Notes: a model not told the origin generated them from the letters alone. 64,000 nt of DNA from Antarcticibacterium flavum (GCF_006159205.1 NZ_CP040812.1:4289684-4353683); one strand, 5' to 3'. Shown: positions 8,754-18,226, counted from the stretch's first letter. Numbers and translations are program-made.

Positions 8754-9989
8754 TTATAATACGCGCTTCACTGAAAATTCTATGGTTGTTCCTTTTTTAA
8801 CCTTTGATTTTACATTAATTGCTCCATCAAGAGAAAGGATCAACTTCTTCACCGTTGATAAACCTATACCATTTCCCCTGTTGCCACTCCTGTCAGATTC
8901 TGCCAGAACCGTAAACAGTTCAAAGATCTCTTCCTGTTTGTCCTGCGGGATTCCTATTCCATTGTCTTCAACAGCGAAATAATAAAAATCCTTATCTTCC
9001 CTAAAATGAATGTTTATTACTATTTTTTCTGTAGAAGTATATTTTAGGCTATTCCCAATAAGATTAAGGAAAATTTGCTCAAGTGCAGTCCTGTTTCCAT
9101 GAATGATCTTGTTATCTTCAGGCAGGTTTATCACACAATCATAGTCTATATTTAAAAGATCAATGATCCCTTCGAGCAGGTCATGTATATCAAATTCTTC
9201 ACAATTACGGGCAGTGAGGGTATCACTCTCATAATGTTCCAGGATCCCCTGTATATAATTACTTAACTTGAAGGAAGATTGCTTTAAGTAATGGAGATAT
9301 TCCTTTCCCTGCAGGTCCAGTTGGTCGCCATATTTGGCCCTTAAAAGATCTGAAGTTATTATGATGTTGGCAAGGGGCATTTTCATATCATGGGCAACTG
9401 TTCCCGCAAAATCCTTAAGCTGGGTATTACGAACATTCAACTGTTCCCTTACCTGCTGGAGATGCAGGTTTTGGCGTCTAAGCTCAAAAAGGTTTTCTAC
9501 CTGCTTTGCCAATGCTTTTAAAGCTTCTTTTTGGCCATCATCAAGGGTCCTTGGTTCTGTATCCAGGACACAGAGAGTTCCCATTGCAGCACCATTCGGA
9601 GCTTTTAAAGGCATTCCTGCATAAAAAAGGATGGGAGGTTGGCCCGTAGTAAAGGGATTTTCAGCAAACCTCATATCTTTCCTTGTGTCGCGCACCTCCA
9701 TTAAATTACCAGGTTCAAGAATAGCATGGGTGCAGTGGGAAATATCCCTGTCTATTTCACTAACGTTTGTCCCGGTTGCCGATTTCATCCATTGTTTATC
9801 CTGCCCAATGATGGTAATAAGCGAAACCGGGGTTTTACAAATGAAAGAGGCAAGTTTTGTTATATTATCAAAATTATCCTCTGGAGTTACAGGATACAGT
9901 TGTAACTCATCAAGGGTTTGTAATCGCAAACTCTCATTTTCAGGGATATCTATTTTGATCTTGGGAGTAGAGCTGGTTTTAATTGTCAT
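8754..9989 (-). CDS. Cytoplasmic GAF-domain sensor histidine kinase (paralogue)
   Basis: A 411-residue protein with the same architecture as its downstream neighbour. The GAF domain runs over about 40-155 (FICKTPVSLITIIG to GTLCVLDTEPRTL). It carries the ISHCTHAI block common in flavobacterial GAF kinases. The acceptor is His200 in VAHDMKMPLANI. ATPase boxes are NLIGNSLKYT, DNGIGIPQDK and GNGIGLSTVKKL. I start it at the ATG at 9989 (MTIKTSSTPK), because the 11 residues of a longer reading look unconserved. The gap to the next kinase gene is 74 bp. The partner regulator is unknown. Confidence 0.88.
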   Translation of the reverse strand: MTIKTSSTPKIKIDIPENESLRLQTLDELQLYPVTPEDNFDNITKLASFICKTPVSLITIIGQDKQWMKSATGTNVSEIDRDISHCTHAILEPGNLMEVRDTRKDMRFAENPFTTGQPPILFYAGMPLKAPNGAAMGTLCVLDTEPRTLDDGQKEALKALAKQVENLFELRRQNLHLQQVREQLNVRNTQLKDFAGTVAHDMKMPLANIIITSDLLRAKYGDQLDLQGKEYLHYLKQSSFKLSNYIQGILEHYESDTLTARNCEEFDIHDLLEGIIDLLNIDYDCVINLPEDNKIIHGNRTALEQIFLNLIGNSLKYTSTEKIVINIHFREDKDFYYFAVEDNGIGIPQDKQEEIFELFTVLAESDRSGNRGNGIGLSTVKKLILSLDGAINVKSKVKKGTTIEFSVKRVL

Positions 9990-10471
9990 AAAAAGTATTG
10001 TGTTCCACTCAAAGTTACGCAAATTCCTTTAATAAAGTTAAGAATTTGTTAAGGAGATAATGAAGAGTGGGCTCTAAACTTCAATTTATAAGGGGATTGT
10101 GTGGAATGTGACAGGAGACTGCAGTATATTTTTGTAAAAGAAATCTTAATTTCTCTAGATAAAGTATATGAAGTAAAACTAAATTTTTATTTGTTAATCT
10201 TTCGACCAGGCTAGGAGTACATTTGGCTTTACAAACCAATTGAAATCAATTACTTCAAAAATAATGATGAACCTCCCATTTCGCAGTGTAAGGACAATTT
10301 TACAAGAAAACCTTCCTACTGTATTTCTACTGCTAGTCCTTTTAGTATTTCTTGGTTTCTTTTTATGGCTCGAACTTGAAATAGGTTTATTCAGCAATAT
10401 TTGGAACTCCTATTTTTAAAAGATTTTTATCTCGGGGAGGAGTTATTGTGAAAGATAGAAAGCATCAATAA
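9990..10471. other. Intergenic region of about 480 bp with one possible small gene
   Basis: This AT-rich stretch lies between the histidine kinase pair and the TIGR02757 gene, both leftward. The only coding candidate I see is the small rightward membrane protein at 10264-10419. No RNA gene, hairpin terminator or repeat is obvious. Confidence 0.5.
10264..10419 (+). CDS. Possible small single-pass membrane protein, 51 aa
   Basis: A short frame starting MMNLPFRSVRTILQENLP runs into a strongly hydrophobic stretch (VFLLLVLLVFLGFFLWL) and ends EIGLFSNIWNSYF. A positively charged N-terminus, one membrane helix and an aromatic C-terminus are typical of real small membrane proteins. There is no clear ribosome binding site and no homology evidence can be given. 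A leftward frame over the same bases has less plausible composition. Confidence 0.35.
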   Translation: MMNLPFRSVRTILQENLPTVFLLLVLLVFLGFFLWLELEIGLFSNIWNSYF

Positions 10472-11236
10472 TCAATATTTTTCAAAAACCCCAAGACCAA
10501 AAAGAGCAAAATCATATTTGACCGGATCCAAGGGATCCAGTTTTCTAAGGGATACATCAAGCTCCTTTAGTGCCCGGGCATCATTTTGTTTCCTTTTTAG
10601 CAAGCCCAGTTTGCGGGCTGTATTTCCCGAATGAACATCCAGGGGGCAGGAGAGTTGTGAAGGGTTTAAACGCTGCCATAGGCCAAAATCCACACCGGTT
10701 GCATCATTTCTTATCATCCATCTTAAGAACATATTTATACGCTTTGCAGCTGAGTTTCGTGCAGGGTCGCTAACATGCTTCTGCGTCCTGCTCAAATGAG
10801 GCAGTTCAAAAAATACCTTCTTGAATTCATGAATCGCAGGCTGTAAGGAATCTTTCATAGCATATTTTGTGAAGATCCCTTCAAGCCCATTATGGTGGAG
10901 ATAGATATTCCTTAAAGATGTGATAAAATATTGTAGATCGGCTGCGTTGAAAGTCCTGTGAACAAACCCCTCAAGGGCAATTAGATCCTTTTCTTCGTGA
11001 TTAATTATAAAATCATATGGAGAATCCCACAGCAATTCCATAAGACGGCGGGAATTATTCAAAATACTTTTCCTGTTCCCCCAGGCGATGGTAGCAGTTA
11101 AAAACCCTGCAATTTCAATATCTTCTTTCTTTGTATATCGGTGGGGAATACAAATAGGGTCTGTCTCAATGAATTGAGGGGTGTTGTATTGTTCAACCTT
11201 ATAATCGAGGAAAGATTTAATTTCTGCCTTCTCCAA
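10472..11236 (-). CDS. TIGR02757 family protein (DUF2400)
   Basis: A 254-residue soluble protein. Blocks that I associate with this family are DPICIPHRYTKKEDIEIAGF near the N-terminus, the central FLRWMIRNDATGVDFGLW, and LSCPLDVHSGNTARKLGLL, followed by a C-terminal DPVKYDFALFGLGV. The layout suggests a helical DNA-glycosylase-like fold, but no activity is established to my knowledge. It lies 11 bp downstream of the LolD-type ATPase gene, so the two are likely co-transcribed. Confidence 0.85.
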   Translation of the reverse strand: MEKAEIKSFLDYKVEQYNTPQFIETDPICIPHRYTKKEDIEIAGFLTATIAWGNRKSILNNSRRLMELLWDSPYDFIINHEEKDLIALEGFVHRTFNAADLQYFITSLRNIYLHHNGLEGIFTKYAMKDSLQPAIHEFKKVFFELPHLSRTQKHVSDPARNSAAKRINMFLRWMIRNDATGVDFGLWQRLNPSQLSCPLDVHSGNTARKLGLLKRKQNDARALKELDVSLRKLDPLDPVKYDFALFGLGVFEKY

Positions 11237-11247
11237 ATTTTAAACTT

Positions 11248-11907
11248 CTAAATGATCTCCCCGTCTACCATGGTGAGTTTCCTGTCTGCCATGTTTGCCA
11301 GCTCTTCATTATGGGTTACTATTACAAATGTTTGCTGAAATTCTTCCCGTAACCTGAAGAAAAGTTTGTGAAGATTTTCTGCCGACTCACTATCCAGATT
11401 ACCCGAAGGTTCATCGGCAAAAATAACGGCGGGATTATTAATAAGGGAACGCGCTACCGCGATCCTTTGTTGCTCCCCACCACTTAATTCGGCAGGTTTG
11501 TGCTGTGCTCTTTGCTGTAGTCCCAGGAACTCCAGTAATTCCATCGCTCTTTTTTCAGCCTGTGCTTTGGGCGTGTTTTTTATAAATGCGGGAATACAGA
11601 TATTTTCCAGGGCTGTAAATTCGGGCAGTAGCTGGTGAAACTGGAAAATAAAGCCTATTTGCTCATTTCTGAATTTCGATAATTTCTTGGGGCTTTGAGA
11701 ATAAATATCTATCCCGTTAATTCGCAGTATGCTATCTTTATTCTGCTCTGGTAAATCCAGGGTACCAAGGATTTGCAACAAAGTTGTTTTTCCTGCTCCA
11801 GAGGCGCCTACAATAGAAACAATTTCACTTTTCCTTATATGTAGATTTACTCCTTTTAATACGTGCAGGTCACCGTAATACTTATGAATATTTTTTGCCT
11901 CGATCAT
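11248..11907 (-). CDS. ABC transporter ATP-binding protein, LolD/MacB type
   Basis: A 219-residue ATPase. The Walker A motif is GASGAGKTT at residues 34-42, the Q-loop is [12 protein letters not shown], the signature is LSGGEQQR, the Walker B is [12 protein letters not shown], and the H-loop is [24 protein letters not shown] and EPSGNLDS are characteristic of the LolD/MacB/FtsE branch. LolD powers release of lipoproteins from the inner membrane, working with LolC/E-type permeases. No permease gene is next to it here, so the substrate assignment is inferred from sequence type. Confidence 0.85.
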   Translation of the reverse strand: MIEAKNIHKYYGDLHVLKGVNLHIRKSEIVSIVGASGAGKTTLLQILGTLDLPEQNKDSILRINGIDIYSQSPKKLSKFRNEQIGFIFQFHQLLPEFTALENICIPAFIKNTPKAQAEKRAMELLEFLGLQQRAQHKPAELSGGEQQRIAVARSLINNPAVIFADEPSGNLDSESAENLHKLFFRLREEFQQTFVIVTHNEELANMADRKLTMVDGEII

Positions 11908-11956
11908 TTAAATTGAGTTAGGGTGGTGAAATTAATTATATCTTTTAAAACAGTCC

Positions 11957-14401
11957 TTAACTTTTGAAAATATTCCTCACATTATTGTAATCGAGATAAT
12001 AAACGATCCTTAATGAGAGGTTTTGCCGCAAGGGTTCTCCAAGCAAATTTTCAAGGCTCTCAGTAAACCCAAGTCGGCTTTGATCATCCAGGTTAAACAA
12101 GGAGTTTCGATAAAGAAGAATGGCCTCGCTACCGGGGGCAAACTGCCAACGGTAGCTAAGATCAAAATTCCAGATGTTGAAGTTGGCATTGGGATCCTGC
12201 CGTGGAAGTATAGACGTAGGGGATAAATTCCCGTCTTCCTGCAACAATGTATATGTATCTTCCTCAAAAACAGCTGCCGACCAAAAATTCCTAAACCTTA
12301 AATTTATTCCCTGTTTTGTATTAAAGTTATAACTGGCTTCTATGGAATTTTCAATGCTCTCCATATTCCTGTTTCCAAAGATTATTTGTCGCGGTAAGAG
12401 ACTCACGAAGCTGGGACGGTTAATGGAATTATTATATCTAAAACCGTAAACCATGTTGAATCTGTCACTAATTCTAAACCTGGGGCTAATCCTTAAATTA
12501 AATTGGTCCCGGGGAGAATCTATAAAATCCTGGAATCCAACTCTCATATCGAGCGCAAATCTCTTGCGATAGTCTGATGATATCCAGACATCCCCGCTAA
12601 TATTTGGTTGATATCTCACAAAGGTGCCTTCCCTTCTGGGTTCAAAGAAATCTTTAAATTCAGAATTGACCTCTGTGAACCCACCGAAGGCAAACCTGTT
12701 CCTTGTTATGGCAAAAAAGCTGCCTCCAACCCCGGTGCCTGTTGTAATATCTGGTTTATAACGTCGTAAATGATTACCATACAGCCTTATACTATAGCGG
12801 TTAAAGATGCCGGAAGGTTCAAAGATTTGATAAGAGGTATTCCAGTAGAAGTCATTGTAATTGTTTGTAAAATTTAAGCCCAGGTCATTTATATCATAGG
12901 TTTCATTTGCAAAATCATGACTTACCCCATAACGTATTTTTCCTTTGGTCCTGTTCACTCCCAGGCTGGAAGCAAAGCCGGTTATATTTTGATGGGGGTG
13001 GTTCACGTTACTCATTTTGGCTTCCCCGGTAAAATTAAAAGAGTTACTGCGGTTAAAAACATCAAATAAGAACGCAGACACATTCCCATCCCTAAAATGC
13101 CCTTCCCTTGTAACATTTGTATTAATAAGGGTAAGAGAAGAATTTTGGTTGAACTGCTGGTCCAGCACAACAATATTATAATTGGCGAAGGGCTCTGTGA
13201 CCCTTTGCCTGGTTTCTCTAGTAACAGTATCGAGATATACGGCTTTTTCCTCCCTGGTAATCGCATTAAAAAACCCGATTCCAAGGTCATTATTTGTTCG
13301 ACCTGAAATCTTGAGCGCATTTATAAGTGCTGCTTCTTCAGGATTTTCAAGGATAACTTCATTATTGAGCCGCTCTCTTTGTGCAGCATTAAAACCAATT
13401 GGAGAATCTCCAATCCTCCTGGAGTAGAACAGGTTACCTTTGGTAAATAATTCAGTTCCTTCAGTAAAAAAAGCCCTGTTTTCTCCAAACTCCTGTTCGA
13501 AAGGGGTGAGGTTTAATTCAACATTATCAAAAGCAGTTTGACCAAAATCGGGGATAAGGGTAGCATCAAGAGTAAATGCGTCACTTATACCATATTTAAA
13601 ATCCATTCCTGCATTGAAATTGGTAAGGGTATTAGCGTTAAAATGGTCAACTTCTGCAGAGGTATATGGATAAAAACTTAAGCGTACAGGAGGTGTAATG
13701 TTCTTTATACCGGTAAGGTGACCTGTATACTGGCTGGCCTTTCCCACCGCTTTATTAACATAGTTCCATACGTAGTTTTCATTGAGGTAGGAGATTTGCC
13801 TACCCATTTGAATCCCCCATAATTGCTCCTCTTTTTTTGGAAACCTAAGTGCAGCATATGGTATTTTTATTTCGGCATTCCATCCATCCTCATCTATAGT
13901 AGCCGCGGCATCCCAAACCACGTTATAATTGTAATCCTCGTTTTCTCCTGTCATTCGGGCATCTGCAATTGCCCCGGCAGAGGTTACAATGAAACGCGTT
14001 TGATTTTCGCCGTCGTTATAAGTATTTATATCTATCAAAAAAAAGTCTGACTGCCCCAAATTGTCCCTTTGTGTAAACTGGCGAAAGATAGTTTGTGGAG
14101 CAACATCCCTCATTGAAGCTGCTATGTAAATAGCTTCATCATCATAAGCAATCTTTACGAAAGTTTTGTGGGTTTCCCTTTCCGGATTGCCATCTCCCGG
14201 TTCAATTTGAACAAAATTCCCGGTGACCGGTATATCCTGCCAAATTTGGTCATCAAGCCGGCCATCTATTTGGGGCGCACCTTTAATGCGGGTAGCCTCG
14301 TATTTTTTAGGGGAAGTGGTCCTGCTTAAATTTTCCTCCTGGGATTGTATATTAAAACTTACTAATAATAAAAGTAGGGCAAGTAAGCTCTTTGAACTCA
14401 T
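11957..14401 (-). CDS. Outer-membrane protein with CBM9-like domain and DUF5916 barrel
   Basis: An 814-residue exported protein. The signal peptide is residues 1-20 (LLALLLLLVSFNIQSQ). A carbohydrate-binding family 9-like beta-sandwich follows at about 38-225 (APQIDGRLDDQIWQDIPV is its typical opening). A long DUF5916 region rich in alternating aromatic strands continues to the C-terminus and ends in a strand (LRIVYYLDYNNVRNIFKS), as expected for an outer-membrane barrel. The family is abundant in Bacteroidetes. Ligand and role are unknown, and sugar binding is only inferred from the CBM9-like fold. Confidence 0.88.
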   Translation of the reverse strand: MSSKSLLALLLLLVSFNIQSQEENLSRTTSPKKYEATRIKGAPQIDGRLDDQIWQDIPVTGNFVQIEPGDGNPERETHKTFVKIAYDDEAIYIAASMRDVAPQTIFRQFTQRDNLGQSDFFLIDINTYNDGENQTRFIVTSAGAIADARMTGENEDYNYNVVWDAAATIDEDGWNAEIKIPYAALRFPKKEEQLWGIQMGRQISYLNENYVWNYVNKAVGKASQYTGHLTGIKNITPPVRLSFYPYTSAEVDHFNANTLTNFNAGMDFKYGISDAFTLDATLIPDFGQTAFDNVELNLTPFEQEFGENRAFFTEGTELFTKGNLFYSRRIGDSPIGFNAAQRERLNNEVILENPEEAALINALKISGRTNNDLGIGFFNAITREEKAVYLDTVTRETRQRVTEPFANYNIVVLDQQFNQNSSLTLINTNVTREGHFRDGNVSAFLFDVFNRSNSFNFTGEAKMSNVNHPHQNITGFASSLGVNRTKGKIRYGVSHDFANETYDINDLGLNFTNNYNDFYWNTSYQIFEPSGIFNRYSIRLYGNHLRRYKPDITTGTGVGGSFFAITRNRFAFGGFTEVNSEFKDFFEPRREGTFVRYQPNISGDVWISSDYRKRFALDMRVGFQDFIDSPRDQFNLRISPRFRISDRFNMVYGFRYNNSINRPSFVSLLPRQIIFGNRNMESIENSIEASYNFNTKQGINLRFRNFWSAAVFEEDTYTLLQEDGNLSPTSILPRQDPNANFNIWNFDLSYRWQFAPGSEAILLYRNSLFNLDDQSRLGFTESLENLLGEPLRQNLSLRIVYYLDYNNVRNIFKS

Positions 14402-14542
14402 GAAAAGCTAATGAAATTGTAAATAAAACTTAGGTTTGCAAGGTTACAAAAGAAATGTCTTAAATTGAATTTTGTGATGAGATTTATTTTAAAAGACGTA
14501 GTGTTTGTTTATTCGTTTTTGTAAATTGCTAAACAAAAAGAT

Positions 14543-15094
14543 ATGGAGAAAGAAAATTTAGAAATTGCTATCCTCGCAGGTGGTTGTTTTTGGTGTACTG
14601 AAGCAGTTTTTCAAAGAGTAGAAGGAGTAGAAGAAGTAGTGCCGGGGTTCACCGGGGGGCAAATAAAGAACCCCGCCTACCGCGAGATAATTACAGGAAG
14701 AACCGGCCACGCTGAAGCTATTGAGATACGTTTTGATCCCACGGTCATTACTTTCGAAGAGTTACTTTATATCTTCTTCAGCACTCATGATCCCACTACC
14801 CTTAACCGGCAGCAGTATGATGTGGGTACTCAATACAGAAGCGCAATTTTTTACCAAAATGATGAGCAAAAGGAGGTAGCCACCAGGGTAATTGAAAAGA
14901 TCGAGCAGGAGAAGATATTTGATGACCGTATTGTTACAGAAGTAACCCAGGCCGGTCCATTTTACAAAGCAGAGCAGGAGCACCTGGATTATTATAATCG
15001 CAACAGAGAGCAGCGTTATTGCCAGGCAATAATCGACCCCAAGATCAAAAAGTTAAAGGAGAAGTTCGCCAACAGGCTTAAATCAACTTTATAA
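14543..15094 (+). CDS. msrA: Peptide-methionine (S)-S-oxide reductase
   Basis: A 183-residue protein with the catalytic motif GGCFWC (nucleophile Cys15) near the N-terminus, the block VVPGFTGGQIKNPAYREI, the GHAEAIEIRFDP strand, and HDPTTLNRQQYDVGTQYRSA. These are the hallmarks of MsrA, which reduces the S-epimer of methionine sulfoxide in oxidised proteins using thioredoxin. There is no signal peptide, so the enzyme is cytoplasmic. There is no fused MsrB domain. It is transcribed divergently from the DUF5916 gene, with a 141-bp intergenic region. Confidence 0.95.
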   Translation: MEKENLEIAILAGGCFWCTEAVFQRVEGVEEVVPGFTGGQIKNPAYREIITGRTGHAEAIEIRFDPTVITFEELLYIFFSTHDPTTLNRQQYDVGTQYRSAIFYQNDEQKEVATRVIEKIEQEKIFDDRIVTEVTQAGPFYKAEQEHLDYYNRNREQRYCQAIIDPKIKKLKEKFANRLKSTL

Positions 15095-15166
15095 GATTGA
15101 TTATAAGAACTTTCCCACCATATACTGGCATTTTTTTTGCTATACCTATACCGTAAATCGAAAAAT

Positions 15167-15469
15167 ATGAAAAACCTGAAAAATAAATTGTTGATCAAAG
15201 GGTTGGTTTATGATGCTATAGGTATGGCGACTTACGCTGTTCCTGTTGTTGGTCCTTTTCTCGATCTTTTATGGGCGCCCTATGCTGCCAGGGTAATGAC
15301 TGAAATGTATCCCGGTAAAAAAGGAAAACTGGCTTCTGTAATTGTATTTATTGAAGAGATCCTTCCAGGGACAGATATTATACCAACCTTTACTTTAATG
15401 TGGCTTTATACGTTCGTATGGAAGAAGGAGCCCGCAAAGGAAATCATTGTGGAGGCTGAGGTTATTTAG
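15167..15469 (+). CDS. Small membrane protein of unknown function, 100 aa
   Basis: The frame is read from the ATG at 15167 (MKNLKNKLLIKGLVYDAIGM). A start 30 bp earlier adds an unlikely MLYLYRKSKN. Two hydrophobic regions are visible, AVPVVGPFLDLLWAPYAA and IIPTFTLMWLYTFVW, separated by a lysine-rich loop. A short acidic tail ends the protein. No family is recognised with certainty. It lies 72 bp after msrA and is followed by a terminator-like hairpin. Confidence 0.7.
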   Translation: MKNLKNKLLIKGLVYDAIGMATYAVPVVGPFLDLLWAPYAARVMTEMYPGKKGKLASVIVFIEEILPGTDIIPTFTLMWLYTFVWKKEPAKEIIVEAEVI

Positions 15470-15490
15470 AAAAATATACAATTTGAAATG

Positions 15491-15525
15491 AAAGGGAGGG
15501 GCAATTTTTGTCACCTCCTTTTTTT
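15491..15525 (+). terminator. Rho-independent terminator-like hairpin
   Basis: The arm AAAGGGAGG pairs with CCTCCTTTT across a 14-base loop (one G-T pair), and the right arm runs into seven consecutive T. It sits 21 bp after the stop of the small membrane protein gene. Confidence 0.55.
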
Positions 15526-15696
15526 CTGAAAAGTTTTGAAAATAAGGTGGATCCCAAGTGCAAATTTAGCATTCTCCAACAATGCGGTAAGACCTAATCC
15601 TCAGAATATTCTTAGGAATGGGAAAGCTGTATGGCATATTTTTTCAGCAGGAATATCTTCGAGGGCATTAAATCTAAAGAAAAAGTTTCCAGGAAT

Positions 15697-15999
15697 TTAA
15701 TTCAGAAAACGGGCAAAACCCATGCGGCTCAGCATTTTCTTTTCAAATTGCCAGAAGAAGTTGAATTGCCCAAACAACCATCCAAAAGATACTAAAAGGA
15801 CCTGGTAGATAGGAAATATGAGTACTAAACGCGCAAACCAGTAAAGAGCCCAGTGTGAACTCTCCTGGTAAATACCTAAAAAGTCACATAGCGGGCCTGC
15901 AAGCTTGGCAGAGGTTGAACCGGTTATGGCGAAAACAATAAGGATAAGGATTATTTGAAAATTCGAATCAATACCCCAACGCTGTTTCAATCTATTCAT
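15697..15999 (-). CDS. Small membrane protein, DUF6787-like
   Basis: A 100-residue protein with two membrane segments, FQIILILIVFAITGSTSAKL (about 14-33) and FARLVLIFPIYQVLLVSFGWLFG (about 55-77). The tail FFWQFEKKMLSRMGFARF is a pattern I recall from a small uncharacterised flavobacterial family. The upstream 227 bp between it and the preceding rightward gene holds only a terminator and no other visible feature. Function unknown. Confidence 0.7.
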   Translation of the reverse strand: MNRLKQRWGIDSNFQIILILIVFAITGSTSAKLAGPLCDFLGIYQESSHWALYWFARLVLIFPIYQVLLVSFGWLFGQFNFFWQFEKKMLSRMGFARFLN

Positions 16000-16042
16000 A
16001 CTGCAAATATATTAATATATGCCTGCAACAAAAAAATATCTT

Positions 16043-16471
16043 CTAAATTCTTGTTGGTACAGAAAACCGCTGATTGTATTCTCTCGAAAAAAATACGAAA
16101 TAATTGTATAGCAGGTAATTCACTTCATACCCGTAATCGATATCGGGTTCATAATTGATCTCCTGTACATAGAGATTGGGATTGAACTGCTGCGGGTTAC
16201 GAACCCTCATGTTGTAATCCTGCACAAGGAACCTGTTCTTATTTTCAAAATAAGTTTGAGAATAGTATCCCCTTGGCCGTGCTATACTGTTTATGAACAA
16301 ATTAAAACCGGGTTCAATTATAATGATCTCATATTCAAGGCTGTCATTAGCGATCCTCACGGTGTCATTGGCGGTCGCAGCTATTTCTTTTTTATTAAAA
16401 TCGCGGTCACGGCTGGTACCGCAACTATAGATCATAACTCCCAGGAATAGTAGATAGAGGAACTTTTTCAT
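16043..16471 (-). CDS. Lipoprotein, DUF6146-like
   Basis: The ATG at 16471 (MKKFLYLLFLGVMIYSCGTS) gives a clean lipoprotein signal with Cys17 in the lipobox, so it is preferred over a start 21 bp upstream. The mature part is 126 residues with EPGFNLFINSIARPRGYYSQ, QDYNMRVRNPQQFNP and a tyrosine-rich C-terminus. It should be anchored in a membrane facing the periplasm. Function unknown. It lies 39 bp downstream of the DUF937 gene and may share its transcript. Confidence 0.75.
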   Translation of the reverse strand: MKKFLYLLFLGVMIYSCGTSRDRDFNKKEIAATANDTVRIANDSLEYEIIIIEPGFNLFINSIARPRGYYSQTYFENKNRFLVQDYNMRVRNPQQFNPNLYVQEINYEPDIDYGYEVNYLLYNYFVFFSREYNQRFSVPTRI

Positions 16472-16510
16472 AGGTTCTAGTAATATTATCAAAAATAAGG
16501 AAATATAAGA

Positions 16511-17134
16511 TTATTTACCTCCCAGCATTCCGCCAAGGATCCCACCATCCTTTTTTCCTGTTTTGCCACCTCCAAGGATCATACCTTTTACATCATTTAT
16601 GATATTAATATCACCTTTATTATCAAGAAGGGTTTCAATAAGCGAATCATCAAATTTACCGGAAGAGCCAAGGACAGAGGATATTAGATTTTCAAGACCA
16701 GGTTCCTCAACTTTTTCTTTTCTCTTCTGGCTGGCCAAAACACTAAGAAGTAAAGGAGCCAGCATTTTGGTAATTTCTGCCGCATTGGAATTTTTCATTC
16801 CCATTGTTGTGGCAACGGTGGAGATTATATTATTTTGGTTCTCTCCAAGGATATGGTTTAAGATCTTACCGCCCTCACTGGTCATTTCCTGCGGATCTAT
16901 GTTTTCCAAATTTTCAAGATACTCTTCCCCATGTTTTTCTTCATTGAGAGCCCTGTTAAGACTATTTTTTCCTTCAGCAGAACTTATATTGCGCTTCATA
17001 GCCCCCAGCAGCAAGGGTAAGGCAATCCCAATGACCCCTGTCACTTTCTCTTTGCTTTCTCCCGTTCTTTCGCTTGCTTTGGTGATGAGTTCTTTCCCCT
17101 TTTGTGTATTTAACAGGTCAAGTATAGATGCCAT
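16511..17134 (-). CDS. DUF937 domain protein
   Basis: A 207-residue protein starting MASILDLLNTQKGKELITKA, followed by the helical repeat VIGIALPLLLGAMKRN and a second similar block KMLAPLLLSVLASQKR. This is the DUF937 pattern. The tail is glycine-rich and low in complexity (GGGKTGKKDGGILGGMLGGK). A soluble cytoplasmic protein is likely. Function unknown. Confidence 0.85.
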   Translation of the reverse strand: MASILDLLNTQKGKELITKASERTGESKEKVTGVIGIALPLLLGAMKRNISSAEGKNSLNRALNEEKHGEEYLENLENIDPQEMTSEGGKILNHILGENQNNIISTVATTMGMKNSNAAEITKMLAPLLLSVLASQKRKEKVEEPGLENLISSVLGSSGKFDDSLIETLLDNKGDINIINDVKGMILGGGKTGKKDGGILGGMLGGK

Positions 17135-17190
17135 AACTTTTTGTTTTCAAGTTACGACATTAAGAAAAGGGGTATTCTAAAATTAATGAT

Positions 17191-17221
17191 AAAAAAAATG
17201 CCCCGGGGGATCCGGAGCATT
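17191..17221 (-). terminator. Terminator of the serC-serA operon
   Basis: On the minus strand AATGCTCCGG pairs with CCGGGGCATT around a short loop, and is followed by eight T. It lies 20 bp after the serA stop codon. Confidence 0.75.
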
Positions 17222-17240
17222 ATGAATTAAAATTGAAGTT

Positions 17241-18209
17241 TTAAACTTTTTCCTTCTTAAGGATAGCTATAATTTGATCTGCCAGTTCCATCCCAATGCG
17301 ATCCTGTGCCTCAAGGGTTGCTGCCCCAATATGCGGGGAGAGGGAGATCCTCTGGTCCATTAAAACTTTTAAAGCAGGAGTTGGTTCATTCTCGAAAACA
17401 TCTAAACCAGCAAAGGAAACTTTACCGGTAGCCAGTGCTTCCAAAAGTGCCGGCTCATCAATTACCCCACCCCGGGAAGTATTGATGATACCCACCCCAT
17501 CTTTCATTTGAGAAATTTCTTCTTTGCCTATAATAGGTTTTTTTTGAGCGGGAACGTGAAGGGATATAAAGTCTGAATGTTTAATGAGCTCCTCTACAGG
17601 CTCTGTCTTCACCGGTATTTTCACAACTTGATCATTGTAAAAGGAGAGGGTAATCTCCCTTTCTCCCTCTTCACTATCACTTGCAATTACTTTCATTCCA
17701 ATTCCTAAGGCCAGCTTTGCCACTTCTTTCCCAATGCGGCCCATGCCTATTATACCAAGGGTCTTGTTCCTAAGCTCTGTACCTCCCGAATAATTTTTTT
17801 TAAGGGCCTTGAATTGTGAATCCCCACTCAAAGGCATATTACGGTTTGCATCATAAAGATATCTTACCCCTCCAAAAAGATGTGCAAAAACAAGTTCTGC
17901 AACAGAAGCTGAACTTGCAGCAGGAGTATTTATAACTTGAAGGCCTTTTTCCCTGGCATATTTTAGGTCTATATTGTCCATTCCTACTCCTGCACGCCCT
18001 ATGATCTTTAGAGTAGGGCAGGAGTCAATTAGATCTTTTCTTACCGTGGTGGCACTACGTACCAGGAGCACATCAATTTTTTCCTCTTTAATGAATGATG
18101 CCAGCTGTTCCTGGGCTACTTTTGTGTTTATTACTTCAAAACCGGCATTCTTAAGAGTTTCCTCTCCGCTTTGGGAAATGCCATCATTAGCCAATATTTT
18201 CATTTTCAT
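17241..18209 (-). CDS. serA: D-3-phosphoglycerate dehydrogenase, short form without ACT domain
   Basis: A 322-residue D-2-hydroxyacid dehydrogenase. The Rossmann motif is GIIGMGRIGKEVAKLALG. Catalytic residues are the Arg in NTSRGGVIDE, the Glu in FAGLDVFENEP and the His in LSPHIGAATLEAQ. An insertion around residues 190-205 (EGEREITLSFYNDQVVKI) carries an extra short segment. With serC just upstream (18 bp gap) the product is assigned to the first step of serine synthesis, oxidation of 3-phosphoglycerate. The usual C-terminal ACT domain is absent, so serine feedback control is unlikely. Confidence 0.88.
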   Translation of the reverse strand: MKMKILANDGISQSGEETLKNAGFEVINTKVAQEQLASFIKEEKIDVLLVRSATTVRKDLIDSCPTLKIIGRAGVGMDNIDLKYAREKGLQVINTPAASSASVAELVFAHLFGGVRYLYDANRNMPLSGDSQFKALKKNYSGGTELRNKTLGIIGMGRIGKEVAKLALGIGMKVIASDSEEGEREITLSFYNDQVVKIPVKTEPVEELIKHSDFISLHVPAQKKPIIGKEEISQMKDGVGIINTSRGGVIDEPALLEALATGKVSFAGLDVFENEPTPALKVLMDQRISLSPHIGAATLEAQDRIGMELADQIIAILKKEKV

Positions 18210-18226
18210 ATCTTTCAGGATTCGTT

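Noticed and set aside
10194..10397. Leftward 67-residue frame
   Set aside because: Poor composition, no start context, and it opposes a more convincing small membrane protein.
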